From contig NW_027184085.1 of the NCBI RefSeq assembly GCF_041296385.1, positions 57,942,109 to 58,006,108 of the forward strand: a stretch of 64,000 nucleotides of DNA. Reading direction: 5' to 3'. A model generated the notes under the pieces. The model was not told the origin of the DNA, did no database searches, and saw only the letters and a program-made list of their open reading frames with translations. Positions 57,301 through 64,000 of the stretch are shown one piece after another; the first letter of the stretch is position 1, and every line of letters starts with the position of its first letter. This DNA comes from Aphelocoma coerulescens (lineage: Eukaryota > Chordata > Aves > Passeriformes > Corvidae). The translations under genes and the position numbers were made by a program.

Positions 57301-60300
57301 GTGTAAAATACAGTCTGGAAATATCCTGAACAGGAAAGCAATTAAAGCTTCATTGTGGTTCAAACTGTCTAGAAATATGGAGAACAAAATGAGAAGGCGT
57401 GTGTACGAGAATGTGTACGAGACAGTAATTAATACCAATATGAGAGACTGTAAGAAGGTAGACTGTCCTTAGAATATTTTTGTAATAGGTAACCCAGACA
57501 GAATATTTTAACTGTGCAATATCTTATATATTTCTGTAAACTGGTTCTGTAAAAAAACAGTAGGCAAAACATAGATTGCATTATACATGCTAAATACAAA
57601 TAACATTAAAATTGATACAGAGTTCTGGAGGACATGTACCTGGCCTGGTCAGAGTGCATGCAGTTGAAGGTCTGGGGAAAGACCTCATGCCTTCTGATAG
57701 TCTGGAATTAAAACTGGACAGAGAAATTAGGGTTTGCTGGGTTGAGTTGTTAGATTAATGCTGGTTGTCTCTGGTCTGGAACATTAGCTACACAAGATGA
57801 ATGGTGTCTGATACTGCAGGCAATTACAGAGAAACAGAAACAGACTTGAAAATAGGATGGAGAAAAAAGTGTTGTGGATAAAGTTGTTTGAAAACAAACT
57901 ATCATGTCATGGAAGCTTAATAAATGTAGAGGTGTGTATTATTTAAATCTGGGTTGATACTGATTATATCAAAATAAAAACATCTAGCAGCTTAGACCTT
58001 GTAGATGCAACCATGGAGGTGTTACCATGACCAAGAAAGTTGTTTGCAATGAACAGCTGTGAATTTTGAGCAGGTTTAAGTGCTCTTGCAGCTTGAATGT
58101 GGAAAAAAGAAGAGCCAAGATTCTTGGACCAGGCAGAGGGAGGGGAGAGAGAGCGAGAGAGAGGTCCTTTGGGTACTAGGACTATGGAAGTTTGCAAAAT
58201 CCTCACAGCCCCAGTTACCCCCTTGGGGTTTCTGCCTTGAGCTTCTGCTGCTTTTTAAATTCTGTTTAGTGTGGTTAACTTCCTCACTCATAAGGATGTA
58301 TTTCGATCACAAGCAGAAATGACAACCAGCAGCTTGTCCTTGGGCCTTCCTTTTCAAACTCATTTGCATTTTCAAGGCCTTTGTTATTATCCTGTGCTGA
58401 ACTCCACATCATAGGAAGATGCATCTGGTATCAAACTACATGTTGCACAAGCTCATAAGATAAGTTGATAACAAGCAAGGACTGGGGAGGACAAATTTAG
58501 TGGATGGCAAATTAGCCTAAGGCCTGTGGTATGTTTCTACCAAAGGCAATATCATTGTTAATAGGAAAAGTCACTCGCTACTTTTTTTTAGATTACTAAT
58601 CAAATAGTGTGTTAAACCTCTATCAATTTCCTCAGTATGAGCAGTACAGGTAAAAGCAAGGTCCTTATATATGACAGGTCTATAGTTCTATAGACTAGAC
58701 TTTAGAATTAATCTATTCTTCTTCCATAACCTTTCATGGGCTATTTCATATTCATAACATTTTTCTTCAAGTAATTATGTGGCAATTGAGAGAATGTATT
58801 GACACTTTAACTACTGTGAAAACCTGCACTCAGTTTATGTAAAGTATAGCTTGGAGATATCGTACTTCCATTTTGCAAATGATGATGGTTGAATAAAACT
58901 TCGCAGAATAAGTCAGCATTTATTTTAACATTTAACTTTTTTGGATACATTTCAGGATGCCATGCTACTACAAAGGCTGAGACAGCTTAGTTTCACATAT
59001 ACTTTAAAGTGGTTTTTAGTCTATTTAAAGCAACTGTGAATATGCATATGATATCCTTATATTGGTAGATGAAATAACTTTCTTCAATGACCAAGAGATC
59101 CTGACTTTTAAAGTGGCTAATACTTTTTTCTACAGCTTTGCCTTCTTTCAATTCTAACCAAGTAACAACCGTGTGTGTGTTTATATTGTATGTATAGCAT
59201 ACAGAGACAGTCCAGAATCATAAATCCATAAGATTTAAATTTATTTTTTGGTTGATTTAGTTTGATTTATTTGGTTTCATTTTATTTCACTCTGCTTTGC
59301 TTATTTTATTCATTCTTCCATTTTGTTTCAATTGTTTTTGTTGGATGTCGTTAGGAGTTATAGTCAAAATATCTCTTGTTCTGCAACATGGGGATATAAG
59401 AACCACTGTGTGGGTGTAGAAACTAGATTAATCAGTGTTATGAGACTAAGTAAGTACAGTTGTTTCTTTTTGTGAGGAAATATGAAGCCTACTCATTCAA
59501 CACTTAAATGCATTTTTAAGTAGATCTCTGCAGTCTTAGTGAAATAAAATCTCAAGCAAACCGTCCATTAGCTATAGATGACAGCACGTTCCACTACACA
59601 AGAAACTGCATTTTCCTTAGATGGGAAATGATTGCTATCTTTGTTTAAAGAAGAAACCGTTTCTATGGAAAAATTTTGCAAATACCAAAATCATAAAAAG
59701 GGGAATTTTCATTTAACAGTGCTTTTATTCACTGATAATGAATAAAAAGTGCCTCATGTCAGATGATACCTATAATTTAATGTTTTGCAAACGGATAAAG
59801 CTGAATTATTCACTACTTTGAGTATGTCAGGTCCTAACAGTCTTTTTTTCAAGTGTTTCTGTTGATGATTAATAATATAAATAGGTTGGTGCTTTCCAAC
59901 TTCTATTTAAAAAGTCCATCAGTCACAAAGCAAAATCAAATTAACACTAGTGTTATTGATGTGTCCATTGAAGAATAGTTAGAATTTCTGTCTTTTAAAA
60001 AATGTTCATAAACTCATATGGCTAAGGTTGTGTAAGTATAACATTCTTTGCAGTTTGTTAGTCTGAAAAGTGAAAAGTGGAATATTTGTGTCACCCCTAA
60101 ATACCACAAGTCAGAGGACTGGAGTTTCACCCTTGATGCTGAGTACCATCAAGGAAATTTTTTATATATAATTTTACTTTTGGTGAATTGGAACAAGACC
60201 AAGTGGCCTGAGGGAGAGGAATGCTCCTTTCTTTCCTTCAAACAAGATATTGTGCAATAGTTTTATTTTACGTGTGCTGGTAGGTCTAAATAATTTGAAA

Positions 60301-61669
60301 TCAGAGCTGTTCTTACAGATGTCCTTACATAACATCTGCCTTGTTAGCTATCACCAAGTAATAAAGTTGATGGACATGCTCTTTTAATTCTGAAAGTTCT
60401 TCTAAAGCATTAGCTGAAGGCAGAAGTACTTGAGGGATCTGACACAGAAAGGGTGGAGGGATCAAACTTCAGAGTGATCTGAGAATTGGTTGTGATTTAA
60501 CACTGTCTGACCTGAGCAGAGTAAACATGCAGGGCAGCTTGCTTGGGGCTGTTTTGTGCCCCAGGCAAGGTCTATTGCTATGAATAGACCTGAATATTTA
60601 CTAACTGCCGTATTTAATTGGCAACTTTTTTTGTTGTCTATCCTGACTACATGACTGCCAACACTCTCCAGTTCCCCTACTTCTGTTAAGATATCTTCCT
60701 TCTTTTTTCTTCCCACTCTGCCATTCTACTTATGTTCTTTACTTATAAACATTTTTAATTTGGTCATCACCCCCACCCCATTCCCCTCCTCTGTTTTATT
60801 TCAAAGCATCATGAACAAATTTTGTTAGTACTGTGGAAATTTTTAACAAAGAAATATGGAAACATCAAATACGAAATTTCATTTAATAACTGCAGGCTTT
60901 TGAAAATTTGGAACTAGGTTGATTTAGAGCTCTGTAAACATAAGCAAATTAGTTGACTTAAACTAATTTATCCAGAATTTCTAAAATAATTAAGATAGAA
61001 TGGATGATTTATGTAAATATAACAGCAATTAAAAATTAGGATACATACTAAGTACAACATGTACCTCTGAGATAGTAGAATATCTCATCATGTACACATT
61101 TGTTGTATTGCAGCTGTATTGCAGAAGGATACTGACACAAGCTTTTGACCAACTAATTTCTGTGCAACACAGTGGAATTCAACAGGATGTTGACCTTCAT
61201 CTTCCACCTTTTGAAAATTTTAATGTAAATAATGTAAATACTGACTGGTTGAGCCAGTGTCTTTGTGATCAATTATGCAAGTTCTTTAATCATGAAACCT
61301 GGTAAGCAAGGAGTATGCTTGTGTAACAGAAATAAATTGAGTTTGTTTAATGGTGTTTTATTGTTCATTGGGTAATAAATACCAAGTCTTGCTCTTTATC
61401 AGGAAATGTACAGATCTGAATGTTAGTACTGACAGTTCTTGTAAAAAAACCTCTTTTGGACATGGAGGTAGTACTGGCAGAGCTCTCAGATCTGAACCAC
61501 AGAAGACCGAGTGTATCTTGGATCAATGGCTAATGGCCACAACAATTAGGGAGGCGGAAAAACCTGAAAGAAGGTGACTGGCCAGAGAACCTTTCTTACT
61601 GGACAAACTTCTAGCTTCCAACAGTTGTTATATTTGCTCTTCATTCCACCCTCAGGCCCATGTGAAGAA
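54370..61669. other. AT-rich host sequence, no gene recognised
   Basis: Chance frames up to 84 codons. A purine-rich GAGAGAGAGCGAGAGAGAGG stretch lies at 58142-58165 and a T-rich tract at 59235-59345. No gene was identified. Confidence 0.5.
59235..59345. repeat. T-rich degenerate TTTATTT/GATTT tract
   Basis: About 110 bases of irregular TTTATTT, GATTTAGTTTGATTTATTTGG and TTTCATTTTATTTCA words. It looks like a decayed simple repeat; no exact period. Confidence 0.6.
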
Positions 61670-61800
61670 CCCATTGCTTGGCTTTGTTGAACTTCACGAG
61701 GTACACGTGGGCTCATTCCACAGGCTTGTCCAGGTTGCTCCTGGTGGGATCCCTTTCCTACAGCATGTCACTTGCACCAGTCATCTTCAGACCTGCTGAC
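61670..61800 (-). mobile_element. CR1 LINE fragment (internal)
   Basis: On + the words GGCTTTGTTGAACTTCACGAGGT, CTTGTCCAGGTTGCTCCTGG and TTCCTACAGCATGTC match the complement of an internal part of the CR1 3' region. It lies on the wrong side of the next CR1 end to be part of the same copy, so it is a separate insertion. Confidence 0.7.
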
Positions 61801-61810
61801 AGTGCAACTG

Positions 61811-62240
61811 ATCATGAAATTGTAAATGGTTTGGGTGGAAGCGACCTTAAAGGTCGTCAGTCTCCAAGAATGCTGCTGTGGACAGGGACACTTTTGACAA
61901 GACCAGGTTGCTCAGAGCACCATCCAATTTGGTCTTGAACAATTCCAGGGATGGGGCTTCCACAATTTTTCTGGACAGCCTGTTCTGGTGCCCCACCACT
62001 CGCACAGCAAAGAACTTCATCCTAACGTCTAATCAAAACCTACTCTTTTCTTGTTGTAATCTATTCTCCCTTGCCCTGTCACTGCATGCTCTTGTAAATA
62101 GTCCCTCTCTGTCTTTCTTGGAGGTTCCTTTCAGGTACTGAAAGACTGCAATTAAGTCACCCCAAAGTCTTTTCCAGGCTGAACAAAACCAATTCTCTCA
62201 GCCTTTCCTTGTATGAGAGGTGCTCCATCTCTCTAAATCC
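61811..62240 (-). mobile_element. CR1 LINE fragment, 3' end
   Basis: On + it begins with the complement of the CR1 end (ATCATGAAATTGTAAATGG, TTTGGGTGGAAGCGACCTT) and continues through AGACCAGGTTGCTCAGAGC, GGGGCTTCCACAATTTTTCTGG and TTGCCCTGTCACTGCATGC, in the order expected for a CR1 copy on the minus strand. It is 5'-truncated near 62240. Confidence 0.88.
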
Positions 62241-62324
62241 TACTAAATCTAAATCTAGATCCTGTTATCTTGTGCCAAAGATGAAGAAATAAAATAACAA
62301 TTGTCTCACTCTTGAGGATAGCAA

Positions 62325-62845
62325 TTGTTATTGGTTTCCATTTGGACATTGAGCCATTGACAGTATCTCTCAGAATGTGGTCATCCAGCCAGTTTCTTTT
62401 TCACCTAACTGTCCATCTGTCAAGCACATATCTCTCCAAGATATGGCCACAATGTTGTGGAGAGCCATACCAAGGGCCTTGTGTAAGTTGAAGTAAATGG
62501 TATAGGTTCCTCTTCTCAACTGATGCAGTCACTCCTCTGCAGAAGATCATTGGGTTAGGTGGACAAAATTTGCCCTTGTGGAAGTCCTGTTGGCAGGCTC
62601 TAATTTCCTCCTTGTCTTCCATATGCTTCAACACAACTCTCAGGAAGATCTGTTTTGTTATTGTACCAGACACAACTGAGGCTGACTGGACAGCAGTTTT
62701 CAGGGTCCTCTTTTTCAACTCCTTATAAAAATGGAGTGAGTGACCCTTTTTCCAGTCATTGGGGGCTTCTCCTGAGTGCCATAACTTCTGAAGTATGACT
62801 GAAAGTGTCTTCTCAGCTATACAGGATTTCTGTCTATGCACTCAT
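62325..62845 (-). pseudogene. CR1 LINE reverse-transcriptase fragment, still open for 146 codons
   Basis: Read on the minus strand, frame 62841-62401 shows the pattern of the CR1 RT domain: LQKLWHSGEAPNDWKKG, then VVLKHMEDKEEIRACQQDF, HKGKFC, GVTASVEK, and at the end ILERYVLDRWTVR. On + the same DNA has CATTGAGCCATTGACAGT and ATCCAGCCAGTTTC, familiar complements of CR1 ORF2. It starts with GTG, not ATG, has lost the RT catalytic motif region downstream, and several conserved residues are changed, so it is a remnant although no stop has yet appeared in this stretch. Confidence 0.8.
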
Positions 62846-64000
62846 AAATTTTGCAGCAATCTTGTAGTAATGCAATTATATGTTGAGCTTTCTTACATTG
62901 TTTAATTTGGTTGGATTTACCAGAAGACCCAAAGGTGAAGTCTTTGCACACAGAAAGACACTAATTGCATAAGCCTGTTTTTCATAAGAATCCAGGTTAA
63001 CAATGTATTGTAAGAAGTTCATGGGGAAAATATGCACACAGTTGTCCTGAGCCAAAAATAATAGATTTGGCTGGTCTATTTTTTTCCCACTACTTTTTAC
63101 TTTGAAGTAGAAACACAGATTCTTTTTGACTTCTTCACCTTTCAGGCAAGTATGGACAGATTTTATAGACCAGTATAATTTATCAAAATTCCATGATGAA
63201 CCTATGTGTAAAACTGCCAATAAGCACTAAAATACTGGCAGATGTAGTTCTTCCTGTTCCCCATTCAAACCAGTGTGCTGGTATAAATGTATTTTGAAAG
63301 AGCCAGAAATGATCTGAATTATTTTTTTCAATTATGTTGAATTGACTAACAGGGATATAGTATTAGATCATAGTTTTTGTTTCAAAAAGGTATGCTCAAA
63401 TAGATCCCAAATGTAAAGTATGCTAAAATGTGGAAGGTTAATATATTTATAGTGCTTTCAACTGGGTTTACTTGTCAGTGAAATTGCATATGTGGCTTCA
63501 TTCTGTATTTGTATAATTCCTGTTTCATTTCACATGTGTGTCTTCTATTAAGCACACATCTACAAAGCAGATAGTTAATGACTAGAAGCTAATAGAAATT
63601 AAATGTTACCATGGGAAGGTGACAGAAGCTTCTGATGTGTTGGTCTCCTAAACCATTCTGTCAATCTACCACAATGTAGAATTTTGATGGACTTTAAAGA
63701 TGTTGTTTCTTTCATCAACTTTTCAAAGATGAACCTAGTAGGCTTAAAACATACCTAGTTTGGTATGTTTCGCATCATTTGTAGCTGAAATGTGGAAATA
63801 CTTATATATACTCTGTTAAGCATATCTGCCCAGCCATTTGGGATGATGCTGTTTTCTCAGATAATTGCGCTACAATGAAGCAATGGAAAGTCACTCGGAA
63901 AAAATAACACTTCTGACAACTTCACTGGTGCAAGATTATGTAGTAGCAAAGTTTTGCCCCTGATATCTGCTTGCCAGAACATCCATGGGTAGGCGGCATG
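62846..64000. other. Host sequence, no gene recognised
   Basis: The 114-codon minus frame 63220-62876 has no recognisable domain. Nothing else was identified up to the window end. Confidence 0.5.

Overview
The window looks like avian, probably passerine, nuclear DNA. The evidence is the repeat content: several CR1 non-LTR retrotransposon fragments, including 3' ends with the avian ATTCTATGATTCTATGA-type terminal octamer repeat, and several avian-type solo LTRs that start TGTCCTGG or TGTCTTGGGG. No host protein-coding exon, tRNA or rRNA gene could be recognised. Most of the 64 kb is AT-rich intergenic or intronic sequence with only short chance reading frames.

The dominant feature is a complete endogenous retrovirus (class I, gammaretrovirus-like) on the minus strand at 17292-27853. 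It has two 757-bp LTRs that I find differ at only two adjacent bases, a 4-bp AATG target duplication, a proline-tRNA-like primer binding site with one base missing, a polypurine tract, and three long open frames. In transcription order these are gag (25608-23890), pro-pol (23889-20377) and env (20105-18093). Pol follows gag in the same frame after a single UGA, so Gag-Pol would be made by stop-codon readthrough. Env would come from a spliced RNA, and a strong acceptor lies about 100 nt before its start codon. The 1.46-kb leader before gag carries 6.7 copies of an exact 36-bp tandem repeat, each holding a YY1-like site next to an E-box or E-box-like site.

Around the provirus the layout is: unique sequence with one old CR1 end (1-10444); a CR1 reverse-transcriptase fragment split by two separate solo LTRs (10445-12245); unique sequence (12246-17287); the provirus; a 982-bp solo LTR with 5-bp ACCTA target duplication (28663-29644); a short CR1 3' end (31274-31410); a 629-bp solo LTR with GTCAT duplication (34807-35435); a CR1 3' fragment (40485-40900); a probable LTR (49528-50066); a CR1 split by a second member of the 629-bp LTR family (52525-54160) followed by another CR1 end; and three CR1 pieces at the right end (61670-62845), one still open for about 146 codons of reverse-transcriptase-like sequence.

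The nesting gives a relative order: CR1 copies are oldest, the solo LTRs inside them are younger, and the 17-28 kb provirus is by far the youngest, with all three frames open. All family assignments are from reading motifs by eye; no database search was run.
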